From the NCBI GenBank assembly GCA_964523105.1, contig CAZFZN010000005.1, forward strand, positions 62,001 through 126,000: DNA of 64,000 nt, written 5' to 3'. Shown piece by piece: positions 33,160 to 42,751 of this stretch. A program made the position numbers and the translations under genes. This DNA is from V1-33 sp964523105 (GTDB taxonomy: Bacteria; Verrucomicrobiota; Verrucomicrobiia; Verrucomicrobiales; V1-33). The notes beneath the pieces were generated by a model. It did not search any database and was not told the origin of the DNA. It saw only the letters and a program-made list of their open reading frames with translations. Each line of letters begins with the position of its first letter. The stretch's first letter is position 1.

Positions 33160-34491
33160 TCACGCGCCCACACCCAGTTTCCACACCAGTCCCAGCAGCG
33201 CGCACACGCCGATGACCGGGATCAGTCCCGCTTTGAACCGCTGCATGGCCACGAATGCCGCGATGGCCACCGCAGCGGTGAACCAGTCGAAGCTGCCGGC
33301 GCCATTCGGCCACAGGGCGTGTTCGGAGAACTTGACGGCGAGATTCAAAATGACTCCTACGACGGCGGCGGTGATGGCTGTGAGGGCGGCGCTGAGGCGC
33401 GGCTGCTCGCGGAGTTGCTCCACGTGCGGGGCGCCGAGGAAGACGAAAAGAAAACACGGCACGAACGTCGCCCACGTCGTAATGAGCGCGCCGAGCGTGG
33501 CGGCGGTCAGCGGGCTGAGGGCGCCGGGATTTTGCCACCCGCCGACAAAGCCGACGAACTGCAGCACCATGATGAGCGGGCCGGGCGTGGTCTCCGCGAG
33601 CGCGAGGCCGCTCATCATCTGGCCGTGACTGAGCCAGGCGTATTTCTCCACCGCCTGCTGCGCGACATATGGCAGCACGGCATAAGCGCCGCCGAAAGTC
33701 ACCAGCGCCGCCTGACTGAAAAACAGTCCCTGCTGCGGAGCGGTCGCGCCCCAGCCCAGCCATGCGGCGAGCACGAAAACCGGCACCCACCAGAGCGCGA
33801 GGCACACCAGCGTGACGGTTGCCGTGCGCATCCACGTGGCGCGCGGTGCCGGCGGCAGTTTGAGGAAGCCGGACTCGTCATGTGTCCCGCCGGAGCCGTG
33901 ACTCTTGCCGGAAGGAAATTGTGAGGGCAGCAGACGGTTCCCGAGCCATCCCAGCAGGGCCGCACCCAGAATGATGAGCACGAAGGAAACTTCACGAAAG
34001 TAAATGAGCGCGAACGACAGCGCCGCCAGCGCCCACAGCGAAGGAGTTTTCAGCGCCTTCTTTCCGATCCGCAGCACCGCTTCCGCCACCACGGCGATGA
34101 CGGCGGCATTCAGTCCGTAAAAAATTGCCGCCAGCCACGGCAGGTGCCCGCCGGCCATGTAGAGCCAGCTCAATGCGAAGAGAATGAACACCGACGGCAG
34201 CACGAACAGGGCACCCGCCGCCACTCCGCCGCGCCAGCCGTGCAGCCGCCAGCCGAGATACGTCGCCAGCTGCTGCGCCTCCGGCCCCGGCAGCAGCATG
34301 CAGAAGTTCAGCGCATGCAGAAAATGGCCCTCACTGATCCACCGCCGCCGCTCCACCAGTTCGCGGTGCATGATGGCGATTTGTCCCGCCGGGCCGCCAA
34401 AACTGATGCATCCCAGCCGCAGCCACCAGCGCAGGGCTTCCCGGAATACAGGGACACCGGGAGTCGGGGCATTGGCGGATTCTGTTGGCAT
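33160..34491 (-). CDS. chrA: Chromate transporter, CHR family (long form)
   Basis: A 443-residue inner-membrane protein made of two homologous halves. The first has LRLGCISFGGPAGQIAIMHR and LNFCMLLPGPEAQQLATYLG; the second has AALVTFGGAYAVLPYVAQQ and ALAETTPGPLIMVLQFVGFV. FGGP/FGGA and PGPxA/TPGPL are the hallmark CHR motifs. It exports chromate, giving chromate resistance, or acts on sulfate-like anions in strains without chromate exposure. No ChrB regulator lies beside it. The start at 34491 gives a short polar N-terminus before the first helix. Confidence 0.93.
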   Translation of the reverse strand: MPTESANAPTPGVPVFREALRWWLRLGCISFGGPAGQIAIMHRELVERRRWISEGHFLHALNFCMLLPGPEAQQLATYLGWRLHGWRGGVAAGALFVLPSVFILFALSWLYMAGGHLPWLAAIFYGLNAAVIAVVAEAVLRIGKKALKTPSLWALAALSFALIYFREVSFVLIILGAALLGWLGNRLLPSQFPSGKSHGSGGTHDESGFLKLPPAPRATWMRTATVTLVCLALWWVPVFVLAAWLGWGATAPQQGLFFSQAALVTFGGAYAVLPYVAQQAVEKYAWLSHGQMMSGLALAETTPGPLIMVLQFVGFVGGWQNPGALSPLTAATLGALITTWATFVPCFLFVFLGAPHVEQLREQPRLSAALTAITAAVVGVILNLAVKFSEHALWPNGAGSFDWFTAAVAIAAFVAMQRFKAGLIPVIGVCALLGLVWKLGVGA

Positions 34492-34676
34492 CGGACGGCG
34501 ATGGAGCGTGCGAATGGAGGGGATTCCGTTGCCGTCAATCTTTGGAACCGCTGGTCCGAAAGTAAATCCGCCTCCGCGGCAAATAGTCTGTCACGACCGG
34601 CCGCAAACCGGTTATTAACTTTGGAGGAAGAATTGATTCACCATCCGCGCGGCGCCGCGCCAGCCCATCCACCGCC

Positions 34677-35750
34677 ATGCCTGCCATCAAGACCGCTTTC
34701 TGGAACGTCGAAAACCTGTTCGACATCACGGCCTCCGCCATCGCCACGGACCTTGAGTTCACACCGGACGACGGCTGGACACAGCAGGCTTTCGACGCCA
34801 AAGTCGCCAACCTCGCCGCCATCATCAATCTGCTGCACGGCGGCACCGGGCCCGATCTCCTGGGCCTCTGCGAAGTGGAAAACGTCGAGGTCGTGCAGGC
34901 ACTGATCACCGCCACGGGACGCACGGATTTGGAGATCGCTCACATCGATCATCCTGACGTGCGCGGCATCGACACCTGCCTCGTCTATTCCAACAAAATC
35001 TTCCGCAAGCCGAAGGTCCACAAGCTGAAGGAGAAGTCGGATGTGTGGGGGCACCTCGTGCATCTCCGCTTTCCCACGCGCGATATTTTTCAGGTGCGCC
35101 TGGAATTGAAGGGCACCGGGCAGGAACTCACCGTGCTCGTCAATCACTGGCCGTCGCGCAGGCAGGGCCAGTTCGAATCCGAGCCCTATCGCCTCACCGT
35201 CGCGGAACACTGCGGCCGCATTGTGGACGAAGTGGTGCGTTTCTCACGCAGCGAATTCGAAGCCGCCCCCGGCGGGGCTCCGACCCTTGCGGCTCTCAAC
35301 GACCGCTGGAACCGGAACGTGCTCGTGATGGGCGACCTCAATGACGAACCGTGGGACCGCAGCGTGGTGAAATACCTCGGCGCCGGCAAGGACGAGGATG
35401 TGCTGGAGCAGGCCCTGACAGAGAAGGACCGGAAGCTGAGCCAGTACCTCGGAGCCCGCGCCGTGCTCTTCAATTACATGTGGCCCGTCGCCGGCCAGCC
35501 CGATACCGGGACGCATCACTACAGCGGTCAGGGCAATCCCAACACTATGAACGTGCTCGATCAGTTCGCCGCCTCCCGCGGATTGTATTATGGTCTGCGC
35601 GGCCTGCGTCTCAACCGCGCCAGCGTCGGCATTTTCACCGATGGCGGCGTGGCCACCACCGGCAAAAAGCGGCCGAAGAAATTCGACCGGGCCACCGGCA
35701 AGGGATACAGCGATCACTTCCCGGTCACCTGCCTCATCGAGGTCCTTTGA
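34677..35750 (+). CDS. Endonuclease/exonuclease/phosphatase family protein
   Basis: A 357-residue protein with the full EEP active site: AFWNVENLFDI (Asn), LLGLCEVENVEVV (metal-binding Glu), VNHWPSRRQGQF (His/Arg), VMGDLNDEPWD (Asp-Asn) and GYSDHFPVTCLI (Asp-His). Family members cut nucleic acids or hydrolyse phosphoesters. There is no signal peptide, so it is probably cytosolic, although secreted relatives exist. It is divergent from the chromate transporter gene. The substrate cannot be read from the sequence. Confidence 0.88.
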   Translation: MPAIKTAFWNVENLFDITASAIATDLEFTPDDGWTQQAFDAKVANLAAIINLLHGGTGPDLLGLCEVENVEVVQALITATGRTDLEIAHIDHPDVRGIDTCLVYSNKIFRKPKVHKLKEKSDVWGHLVHLRFPTRDIFQVRLELKGTGQELTVLVNHWPSRRQGQFESEPYRLTVAEHCGRIVDEVVRFSRSEFEAAPGGAPTLAALNDRWNRNVLVMGDLNDEPWDRSVVKYLGAGKDEDVLEQALTEKDRKLSQYLGARAVLFNYMWPVAGQPDTGTHHYSGQGNPNTMNVLDQFAASRGLYYGLRGLRLNRASVGIFTDGGVATTGKKRPKKFDRATGKGYSDHFPVTCLIEVL

Positions 35751-35777
35751 AGCGGCGGCAGATTTCGTCAGGAAACC

Positions 35778-37376
35778 TCAGCGGCGGGTGACGGGCAGCT
35801 GCACCGCGCGCGGCGGGCTGCCGGGGGACGGCATCCGGGTGAGCAGCCATGTTTGGGTTTCGCCGTGCGGAAAGTGCACGAAGACACCGGCCACATCCCA
35901 TGTGAATCCGCCGAGACTGGTTTCCATGACCGTGGCGCTGCCGCTGCCGATCGACCACGCCACGCGCTGCGAGCGCAGGTCGGCGAAGCCGCGCACGGGC
36001 AGATCGTCGCCGTTGAGCACATTGGTGTAGCCGCCGCTGATGAAACCGTCGCGGCTGATGGAAAGCTGCAGGAACATGGTGGCCTCGCCCTGTTCCTGCG
36101 GGGCCAGTGCCCAGACGCCGAGCGGCAGCCATGAATGCACGCCGCCCGGGTAGGGCGGTTCCCAGTTCCAGCGCGTGGCGCAGAGCTGCCGGGCCTGCTG
36201 CGCATACTGGGAGGCCGGGCCGGCATTGCGGCCCTCAACATACACCGTGTCGTCGTAAATGACCACCTGCACGCCGGGATCGAGCAGCCGCATGGAACGG
36301 TCGCCGCGCCGGAAATTCAGATTCCGCACCAGCACTTCCCACGTGACCGGCTCGAACCACCACCAGTTCGGGATATTGTCAGGCACCGGCCGTCCGGCCC
36401 AGTCGCAGTGATGCCACCAGTGCAGGTCGAACAGTTGCCCGGCGATCCAGTAGTGCGCGTTCCAGAGTTCCTGACAACGATGGCCGCGGTAGTCGAGGTA
36501 GCGGCTCCTCCAGTCCCGCCAGTCGGGCTGTCCGTAGTGCCGCCAGCTCAGGCCGTTGTGAGAGTAATCATGGATCGGCCGCCAGTAGTCAGGGCGCTGA
36601 TAGACGAAATTATTGATCGTGATGTTATTCTGCACCGTCCACTGATTCCAGACGTGGGTGTGATTTTCCCAGACGTTGATGACCTGGGGCGGCGGCTGCG
36701 GACGCGGCGGACGGTGGATGGGCAGCGTCACCGGCGGGCGGTTGATGCCAGGCGGCACCGGCTTTGTCGTGGGGCGGTCCGGCCAGGTGGAAGGCGGACG
36801 CGAAGTCCCGGGCTTCCCGGGTTTGCCAGGCAGCGGTCGGATGCCGATGAAGTCATCATCCGGCGGCCAGGGTTTGGTGACGGGGCGACCGGGCCGCGGT
36901 TTGGTCACCGGCGGGACAGGTTCCGGCAAGGGCACTGGTCGTGTCACCGGGCGCTCCGGCAAAGGAGTGGGCCGCGTAGTGGGCGGGCGCTCCGGCATTG
37001 GCGCAGGTTTGGTCGTTGGAGGAAGGGGACGCCCCGGCATCGGCGCCGGACGCGTCTCCGGCCTCGACGGCCATGATGGCCGCGCGTATCCGCCCTGACT
37101 GGGCAAGCCGCCTGCAGTTCCCGGGCGTGTGGCGGGCCGCGTCACGGGCGGAGTCACGGATGGGCGTGTGGAAGGCGGCATTGCCGGGCGGGTGGCGGGC
37201 GGTGCGATGCCGGGCCGCGTGGCTGGCTGCGATGGCACCGGAGCCGGACGCGCGGCGGGACGATATCCGGCGCTGCCCGTGGCCGCCGCATCCGGCTTGC
37301 TGCGGCTCTTGCCGCCGTATTGCGCGTGCGCTGTGCTGAAAGCGGCGAGCGCCGCGAAAAGGAGAGTCAGCTTCAT
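35778..37376 (-). CDS. Secreted Pro/Arg/Thr-rich protein with aromatic C-terminal domain
   Basis: A 532-residue protein with a signal peptide (MKLTLLFAALAAFSTAHAQ). Residues about 30-225 are an extended low-complexity stretch of repeats such as TRP, TKP and PERP (PTTRPTPLPERPVTRPVPLP), expected to be unfolded. The second half is Trp/Tyr/His-rich (NHTHVWNQWTVQNNITINN, WRHYGQPDWRDWRSRYLDY, FDLHWWHHCDWAG) and ends in a beta-rich domain (SGYTNVLNGDD-like). A cell-wall or surface role is likely. It is followed five bases further by the SnoaL-type gene on the same strand. No catalytic motif was seen. Confidence 0.7.
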   Translation of the reverse strand: MKLTLLFAALAAFSTAHAQYGGKSRSKPDAAATGSAGYRPAARPAPVPSQPATRPGIAPPATRPAMPPSTRPSVTPPVTRPATRPGTAGGLPSQGGYARPSWPSRPETRPAPMPGRPLPPTTKPAPMPERPPTTRPTPLPERPVTRPVPLPEPVPPVTKPRPGRPVTKPWPPDDDFIGIRPLPGKPGKPGTSRPPSTWPDRPTTKPVPPGINRPPVTLPIHRPPRPQPPPQVINVWENHTHVWNQWTVQNNITINNFVYQRPDYWRPIHDYSHNGLSWRHYGQPDWRDWRSRYLDYRGHRCQELWNAHYWIAGQLFDLHWWHHCDWAGRPVPDNIPNWWWFEPVTWEVLVRNLNFRRGDRSMRLLDPGVQVVIYDDTVYVEGRNAGPASQYAQQARQLCATRWNWEPPYPGGVHSWLPLGVWALAPQEQGEATMFLQLSISRDGFISGGYTNVLNGDDLPVRGFADLRSQRVAWSIGSGSATVMETSLGGFTWDVAGVFVHFPHGETQTWLLTRMPSPGSPPRAVQLPVTRR

Positions 37377-37380
37377 GGCA

Positions 37381-38403
37381 TCACTTCGCTTCAGGTTTCA
37401 CGGGTTCGGATGGCGTCGCGGGGACCGGGGCTGATTCCGCCGGCGATTCCGCGGGCGCATCCGGTTCCCGCACCACCTCTACTTTCCCGATGCTGGCCTG
37501 CACTTCGCCGTTCAGCTCCCGGTTCGTGCTCTCCCAGGTATAGCGGTCCGCGTCCTGCATGGTGAAAATATTGAGCGCGGAGGCTTTCTGACCGTTGGGC
37601 AGCGTGGAAGTCATCTTTACCACCCAGCGGTTGCCTTCCTGTGTCCACACTCCTTCGCCGAATCCGCCTTCGGAGTCGAACACCCACGAACGGATCTGAC
37701 CCTGCGACGCATCCCAGCCGATGATCTCCGTGGCCTGCATCACTTCCTCGTCACGGCGCGTCACACTGATGCTCCGGTGCAGAAACTTGCCGGACTTGGT
37801 CCACGCTGCCCGCGTCTGCACTTCATCCCCCTCCGCCTTGTCCCGCCACGATCCTGTCAGCCAGTCCAGCGCCGCCAGTTCCATCTGGCCGCGATCCTCC
37901 GGCGGCAGCACATTTTCCGTCAGTTCCACGATCTTCCATGCGTCGCCGCGTTTCGCGTGGAGGGCTTTGAATCGCGTCACCTCCACTGCGCCGCCCGTCC
38001 CGGAAAAAACCGCCATTCCGCCCGCCACGGCCACGTCCGGCGTTACCTCGCGCACGCTGTGCGTCTGCACTTCGAGCCGCGCGCCGGGGTTCTGTTTGAA
38101 GTATTCGCGCATCCCCGCCTCGATCGCGGCCCGCCCTTCCATGTATTTGCCGCTGTCGCTCGTGTAGGTCGCCGCTTCATCGTAAAACGACGCCACCGCC
38201 GCCGCGTCCGCTTTGTTGAAGGCCTCCAGAAAAGCCTGCTGCGCCTTGTTGATCTCCACAGCCAGCGCGGACGGCTTTGTCAGGTCGAATTCCACAGGAG
38301 GCGTGGCCGCTTCCACTGGCGCCGGCGACGGCGGATTCTCCTGAGCCATCAGGAGTGGACACCAGCACAACAACAAAAGCACAGGGAGAAGTCGGGTATT
38401 CAT
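37381..38403 (-). CDS. Exported protein with SnoaL/DUF4440-like domain
   Basis: A 340-residue protein starting at 38403 (MNTRLLPVLLLLCWCPLLMA, signal peptide). Residues about 50-165 form a SnoaL/DUF4440 NTF2-like fold (AFLEAFNKADAAAVASFYDE, MEGRAAIEAGMREYFKQNPG). Residues about 175-310 form a second domain with a lipocalin/DUF1579-like look (LDWLTGSWRDKAEGDEVQTR, IIGWDASQGQIRSWVFDSEG). The fusion recurs in Planctomycetes and Verrucomicrobiota as an uncharacterised exported protein. It is upstream of the Pro-rich gene by 4 bases, so both are probably one transcript. Confidence 0.78.
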   Translation of the reverse strand: MNTRLLPVLLLLCWCPLLMAQENPPSPAPVEAATPPVEFDLTKPSALAVEINKAQQAFLEAFNKADAAAVASFYDEAATYTSDSGKYMEGRAAIEAGMREYFKQNPGARLEVQTHSVREVTPDVAVAGGMAVFSGTGGAVEVTRFKALHAKRGDAWKIVELTENVLPPEDRGQMELAALDWLTGSWRDKAEGDEVQTRAAWTKSGKFLHRSISVTRRDEEVMQATEIIGWDASQGQIRSWVFDSEGGFGEGVWTQEGNRWVVKMTSTLPNGQKASALNIFTMQDADRYTWESTNRELNGEVQASIGKVEVVREPDAPAESPAESAPVPATPSEPVKPEAK

Positions 38404-38747
38404 GGCGGGGACGGATTCAGCGGATGGTTTCGGGCAACATTGCCGCACGGGCTTCATAGCATCTGCGGCCAGTGCTGTGAAGGTGTTTTTCGCGCCGCGC
38501 CCGGCGGGGATGCCGGACCATATTCCCAACCCTGCAGCGGTAGGGCGTGAACAGGTTTGCGGCGACTCTCGAGATCCAACTGCGGCGGCGATGGCGGAAG
38601 CAGCCCGACATTCCGATGCCGGGTATCGCGGAGCGCGCCGCGCTGAAGAATAACCGCTCCGGTCCCGCGGCCTGCGGTGATGGCCGGAGTCCTGATTGCG
38701 CGCTGCGCGGTTCCATTCTTAAGAGTCCGCACACCCTCGCTCAATTC
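38404..38747. other. Divergent intergenic spacer
   Basis: This stretch lies between the SnoaL-type gene and the PatB-type gene. The open frame leading into PatB contains no motif before the ATG at 38748. No promoter, RNA or repeat was recognised with confidence. Confidence 0.35.
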
Positions 38748-39905
38748 ATGTCAGACGATTTCTCCGCCTTCGATACCCCCGTGGACCGCCGCGGGACGGG
38801 CAGCCTCAAGTGGTCGCGCTTTGCCGGGCGCGACGTCCTGCCGATGTGGGTGGCGGATATGGATTTCGCCTCGCCGGCTCCGATTCTGGAAGCGCTGCAC
38901 CGGCGGGTGGATCACGGCATTTTCGGCTACAGCACGGCGCACGAAGGCGTGGCGGAGGCCGTGTGCGGTCATCTGGAGCGCGTCCATGGAGTGAAGATCG
39001 AGCCGTCATGGATCGTGTGGATGCCGGGCATGGTGGTGGGGCTGGCGCAGTGTGCCTGTCTGGCCGGCGCGCCGGGCGACGAAATCCTGACGTTCACGCC
39101 GGTGTATCCCCCTTTTCTCAAAGTGCACAAGGACGCCGGACGCCAGCTGGTCACCGTGCCCCTCGCAGCGGAGGGCGGACGGCACACCTTCGACTTCGAG
39201 GCCATGGAAAAGGCGGTGACGCCGCGCACCAAACTCGTGATGCTGTGCAGTCCTCACAATCCCGTGGGCCGGGTCTGGACCCGGAGGGAGCTGGAACAGC
39301 TGGCGGATTTCTGCGTACGGCACGATCTGCTGCTCGTCTCGGACGAAATCCACTGTGACCTGCTGCTGGAACCGGAGACGGCGCCGCACACGACGGTGCT
39401 GAAACTCGACGGGGAAATCCGCGGCCGCGCCATCACGCTGATGGCGGCGAGCAAGACTTACAACGTCCCCGGGCTCGGGCTGTGCTTCGCGATCATCCCC
39501 GACGACTCCCTGCGGCGGCGTTTTGTCCTGACAAAGAATACCTTCGTGGCGGAAATCAGTCCGCTGAGTTTTCACGCCACGCAGGCGGCGTTTTCCGAAT
39601 GTGAGGACTGGCGGCGGACGCTCTGCCGTTACCTGCGGCGCAATCGCGACACCATGGCCGCCTTTCTCGCCGCGAACACCCCGCAGGTCAAAATGCCGCA
39701 CATCGAGGCGACCTATCTCGCGTGGCTGGATGTGCGGGCATTGAACGCGGATCAGCCGGCGGCCCATTTCGAAGCGCTCGGGCTCGCGCTCAGCAACGGC
39801 GCGGACTTTGGAGCGCCGGGATTCGTGCGCCTGAATTTCGGATGTCCCCTGACGACGCTGGAGGAGGGACTGCGGCGCTTTGCCAAAGGCGTGGCTGCGT
39901 CCTGA
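38748..39905 (+). CDS. PatB/MalY-type PLP-dependent C-S lyase (aminotransferase fold I)
   Basis: A 385-residue enzyme starting MSDDFSAFDTPVDRRGTGSL. The family N-terminus is LKWSRFAGRDVLPMWVADMD, followed by FGYSTAHEGVAEAV. The PLP site has CSPHNPVGRVWTRRELEQL (Asn), LLVSDEIHCDLLL (Asp, Tyr position replaced by His) and the lysine in MAASKTYNVPGLGLCF. These fit cystathionine beta-lyases of the MalY/PatB class, which split cystathionine into homocysteine in methionine synthesis, although aminotransferase activity is possible. It stands alone on the plus strand. Confidence 0.9.
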   Translation: MSDDFSAFDTPVDRRGTGSLKWSRFAGRDVLPMWVADMDFASPAPILEALHRRVDHGIFGYSTAHEGVAEAVCGHLERVHGVKIEPSWIVWMPGMVVGLAQCACLAGAPGDEILTFTPVYPPFLKVHKDAGRQLVTVPLAAEGGRHTFDFEAMEKAVTPRTKLVMLCSPHNPVGRVWTRRELEQLADFCVRHDLLLVSDEIHCDLLLEPETAPHTTVLKLDGEIRGRAITLMAASKTYNVPGLGLCFAIIPDDSLRRRFVLTKNTFVAEISPLSFHATQAAFSECEDWRRTLCRYLRRNRDTMAAFLAANTPQVKMPHIEATYLAWLDVRALNADQPAAHFEALGLALSNGADFGAPGFVRLNFGCPLTTLEEGLRRFAKGVAAS

Positions 39906-39928
39906 AGGTTGCGATAAAGGAAGATAGA

Positions 39929-40048
39929 GCCACAGATGGACGCAGATGAACTCAGATACTCAGGCAGTTGGAATACAGGACTTTCTTCACCCAACAGATG
40001 GAGGCCCTCATGTGCATGAATCTGGGTGAATCTGTGTCCATCTGTGGC
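39929..40048. repeat. Inverted repeat of the ATCTGTGTCCATCTGTGG family
   Basis: The left arm GCCACAGATGGACGCAGAT (39929-39947) and right arm ATCTGTGTCCATCTGTGGC (40030-40048) are near-perfect inverted copies around an 82-base centre. A related stretch lies at 61300-61327. Such dispersed short sequences are common between genes in Verrucomicrobiota and Planctomycetes and may act as terminators or be REP-like. Confidence 0.6.
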
Positions 40049-40077
40049 GTTTCCCGGATCCATGGCGCTTTTCAGGA

Positions 40078-40800
40078 TTATTTCCCCAGCGCGAGGCGCT
40101 CCGCGAGCGGGTCGGGCAGGCCGGCGGCGCGGATTTTCTTCTGCGCGGTCGCAAGGTCATAGGGCACGCGGCGGATGAAGACCTGCTGGTTGTCGTGGTC
40201 GTAAATGGCGTAGGCGCTGCGCCAGTCACCGTCGCGCGGCTGCCCCACGCTGCCGACATTGATGAAATACTTGCGCCCAGGCTCGATGCGGACGGTCTCT
40301 GTATTCTCAAGGGTCACGGTGACACCCTTCACATAAACCCGCGGCGTGTGCGTGTGGCCGAAAAAGCAGACCTGGGTGAACTGGTAGCTGAAGCTGGCCA
40401 TGGCGTCGAATTTGTTCATGACGTAGGCCCAGCTCGTCGGCGTATCCAGCGTGGCGTGCACGATGGTGAAGTCCCGCACCTGCCGGACCATGCGGAGATT
40501 GCGCAGCCAGAGCTTGTCGTCATCTGTCAGGGCGCGGCGGGTCCATTCGAGGGCCGCCTGGGCCAGCGGGTTGAGGCCGATGATCTCCGTGTCGGCGCTC
40601 GCCTCCTCGTCGTGATTGCCCTTCACCACCGGACAGCCCATTTCCTGGAGCTTGGCCACGCACTCATGGGGATTGGCATTGTAGCCGACGACATCCCCGA
40701 TGCAGACGTGGTGGGTGGCGCCCTGTGCCGCAGCGTCGGCCATGACGGCTTCGAACGCTTCGAGGTTGGCGTGGATATCTCCAAAGATAGCAAATTTCAT
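40078..40800 (-). CDS. Metallophosphoesterase (YfcE/DNA-repair-exonuclease-like family)
   Basis: A 240-residue calcineurin-like phosphoesterase. The dinuclear metal site reads FAIFGDIHANLEAF (Asp, His), CIGDVVGYNANP (Asp), VVKGNHDEEAS (Asn, His), FTIVHATLD (His) and FFGHTHTPRVYV (His). These motifs match the family of small bacterial phosphodiesterases that act on nucleotides or phospholipids; related proteins are annotated as diadenosine tetraphosphatases. There is no signal peptide. It is divergent from the AraC regulator. Confidence 0.92.
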   Translation of the reverse strand: MKFAIFGDIHANLEAFEAVMADAAAQGATHHVCIGDVVGYNANPHECVAKLQEMGCPVVKGNHDEEASADTEIIGLNPLAQAALEWTRRALTDDDKLWLRNLRMVRQVRDFTIVHATLDTPTSWAYVMNKFDAMASFSYQFTQVCFFGHTHTPRVYVKGVTVTLENTETVRIEPGRKYFINVGSVGQPRDGDWRSAYAIYDHDNQQVFIRRVPYDLATAQKKIRAAGLPDPLAERLALGK

Positions 40801-40972
40801 TCAGCAGGCCCGGGGGGCAAAGGGGGGCCAAGATGGGCTGTGCCTCAGGGGATGCAAGTGACAGAAATCCGCCGTCGGCTGCCAGGGCGGAAGCGCGAAA
40901 AAGGCGAACCAGGCTTGCCACCGGAAGTGTGGCTGCGTTATCCAAAGCTCCGCTTCCGCTCCTCCCGCCCGC

Positions 40973-41812
40973 ATGAAATCCGACCCCGGCCATTTCAGTG
41001 AAACCACGATCAACGGCCCGCGCTCGCGCAGCTGGGTGGTGGAGGCCGGCGAATGTCCGGAGATGAATGTCCACCGCATCGCCCGGCTGGGGATGGCGGA
41101 GGCCTTCGCGCCCTATCGGCGCGTGCGCCTCGCTCCGGCGGGCAGTTTTTTCCTCGCCACCACGGCGGGGGAGGGACGCATTTTGCTGGACGGAAAATGG
41201 CAGCGCGTGATGCCCGGTTCGCTCTTCATGGCTCCGCCGCGGGTGCTCAATGCCTTCTATGCCGTGCCGGCGAAACGCTGGTGCTTTTCCTGGCTGCGCT
41301 ATGCCGAGCCGAGCTTTGTCCGGCCGCTGGTCGGCGCGGCCTCGCCGGTGCGTGCGGCGGGCGGCGGCGGAGAACTGGCCCGCGCCATCGGCGGATTGCG
41401 CGCCGAGTGGGAATCCGCGCGCGATCCCCGCCTCGTGCATCACTGGACGAGCATCATCCAGTCGCTCGCGGAACGGGCCGCGCAGCCGGCCGCGGCGGAT
41501 GACCGCCTCGCGGCGCTGTGGGCCAGGGTGGCGGACACCCTGGCCGATTTCTGGTCGCTGGAAAAGCTCGCCGCCGCGATTCACAGCAGCCCGGAGGCCC
41601 TGCGCAAACGGTGTCTGCGCGAGATGGGACGCAGCCCCGTGCAGCATGTCACCTACATTCGCATGCAGCGCGCGCGGCATCTGCTGGAAACCACCCGGGA
41701 GAAGCTCGACGTCATTGCGCAGCACATTGGATTCACCGACGGCATGACGTTCTCCCGGGCCTTCAAACGCTGGGTGGGATGTGCGCCGGGAGAATACCGT
41801 CAGCGTCACTGA
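40973..41812 (+). CDS. AraC-family transcriptional regulator
   Basis: A 279-residue regulator. An N-terminal cupin-like sensory domain (LDGKWQRVMPGSLFMAPPRV) is followed by a C-terminal double HTH. The first helix pair is SLEKLAAAIHSSPEALRKRC and the second is DVIAQHIGFTDGMTFSRAFK, ending RWVGCAPGEYRQRH, the normal AraC C-terminus. The ATG at 40973 has no competing start close by. The targets are not obvious; the neighbouring PEP-CTERM gene follows by 86 bases on the same strand. Confidence 0.9.
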   Translation: MKSDPGHFSETTINGPRSRSWVVEAGECPEMNVHRIARLGMAEAFAPYRRVRLAPAGSFFLATTAGEGRILLDGKWQRVMPGSLFMAPPRVLNAFYAVPAKRWCFSWLRYAEPSFVRPLVGAASPVRAAGGGGELARAIGGLRAEWESARDPRLVHHWTSIIQSLAERAAQPAAADDRLAALWARVADTLADFWSLEKLAAAIHSSPEALRKRCLREMGRSPVQHVTYIRMQRARHLLETTREKLDVIAQHIGFTDGMTFSRAFKRWVGCAPGEYRQRH

Positions 41813-41898
41813 CAGATCGGCGCGGGTGGCGGGTGTGGGATTTCGGAATGGTGGCGGTGGATTGGAGCCATTGGCCGCCGCACGCTCCTGCAATAGTG

Positions 41899-42669
41899 AT
41901 GAGCAACTCCATGCCCCTCATGCAATCAACCCCACTGCTCCTGGCGGCCGTTGTCGCCATTCCCGCGGTCGCACCCGCGGCCTCCATTGCCTTTTTCGGA
42001 TCTGTGGAAAACAGCACCGTCAACGATTGGCGCACGTCCTCCACGGCCAAGCCGGCGGATATCGACGGAGACAATATTTACGGCACTCATGGCGCGGTCC
42101 ACTGGACCATTGTGGGTGCGAATGAATACCCCGCCGGCTCGGCCTCTCCGGGATGGTCCTACCAGGGCATGACCACTTTCGGTCAATTCAACAATCCCGG
42201 CTACGCGCTGGTGGACAATCTGGCGAATCCGGCGGCGGATGCCGGTGCCGGCATTGGAGCGGTGCAAAATCCGGGGACGTTCACTTTCGAGATGACCGGC
42301 ACGGCGGCCACATATGCCGGACGCACGCTGCGCGTCGGCGTCATGGCGGATGTGCTCACCTCCGGCGAGTGGGCCGCGGACACCGGGAAAACGTTTCAAC
42401 TCGTTCAGACTGTTGGTGGAGTCGGGGACAGCGGAGTGATCAGTCTGCGGGGCGGCGGCGCGGGCAACGGTCAGCCGGAGATGTATTTCTTCGATCTCAC
42501 CGGTGTGAACGCCGGCGACCGGATTCAGATCATCGCGGGGAACGGGCCAGGACAGGCGGGATACATCGGACCGGTGTCGTGGGATCTTTCCGCCGTGCCT
42601 GAACCATCGTGTCTGATTCCGGCGGCCGCGGCCGCGTTCGCGCTCCGGCGGCGGCGCCGGCATTCTTGA
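41899..42669 (+). CDS. PEP-CTERM sorting-domain protein
   Basis: A 256-residue exported protein. The start is the ATG at 41899 or 41911; both lead to the same signal peptide (LLLAAVVAIPAVAPAASIAF). The mature part is a beta-rich extracellular domain (FGSVENSTVNDWRTSS, GQPEMYFFDLTGVNAGDRIQ). The C-terminus has the exosortase signal: AVPEPSCLIP, a hydrophobic Ala run, then the basic tail RRRRRHS. It is therefore cut and anchored by an EpsH/exosortase encoded elsewhere, probably with exopolysaccharide. Its own function is unknown. Confidence 0.85.
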   Translation: MSNSMPLMQSTPLLLAAVVAIPAVAPAASIAFFGSVENSTVNDWRTSSTAKPADIDGDNIYGTHGAVHWTIVGANEYPAGSASPGWSYQGMTTFGQFNNPGYALVDNLANPAADAGAGIGAVQNPGTFTFEMTGTAATYAGRTLRVGVMADVLTSGEWAADTGKTFQLVQTVGGVGDSGVISLRGGGAGNGQPEMYFFDLTGVNAGDRIQIIAGNGPGQAGYIGPVSWDLSAVPEPSCLIPAAAAAFALRRRRRHS

Positions 42670-42751
42670 ATAGCAGCCCCGGCGGCGCCCCTGGCCGCGG
42701 CGGATATCTGTTTCCATTTTTCCGGCCGGAGCTATTTCCAGCCTGCACCCC

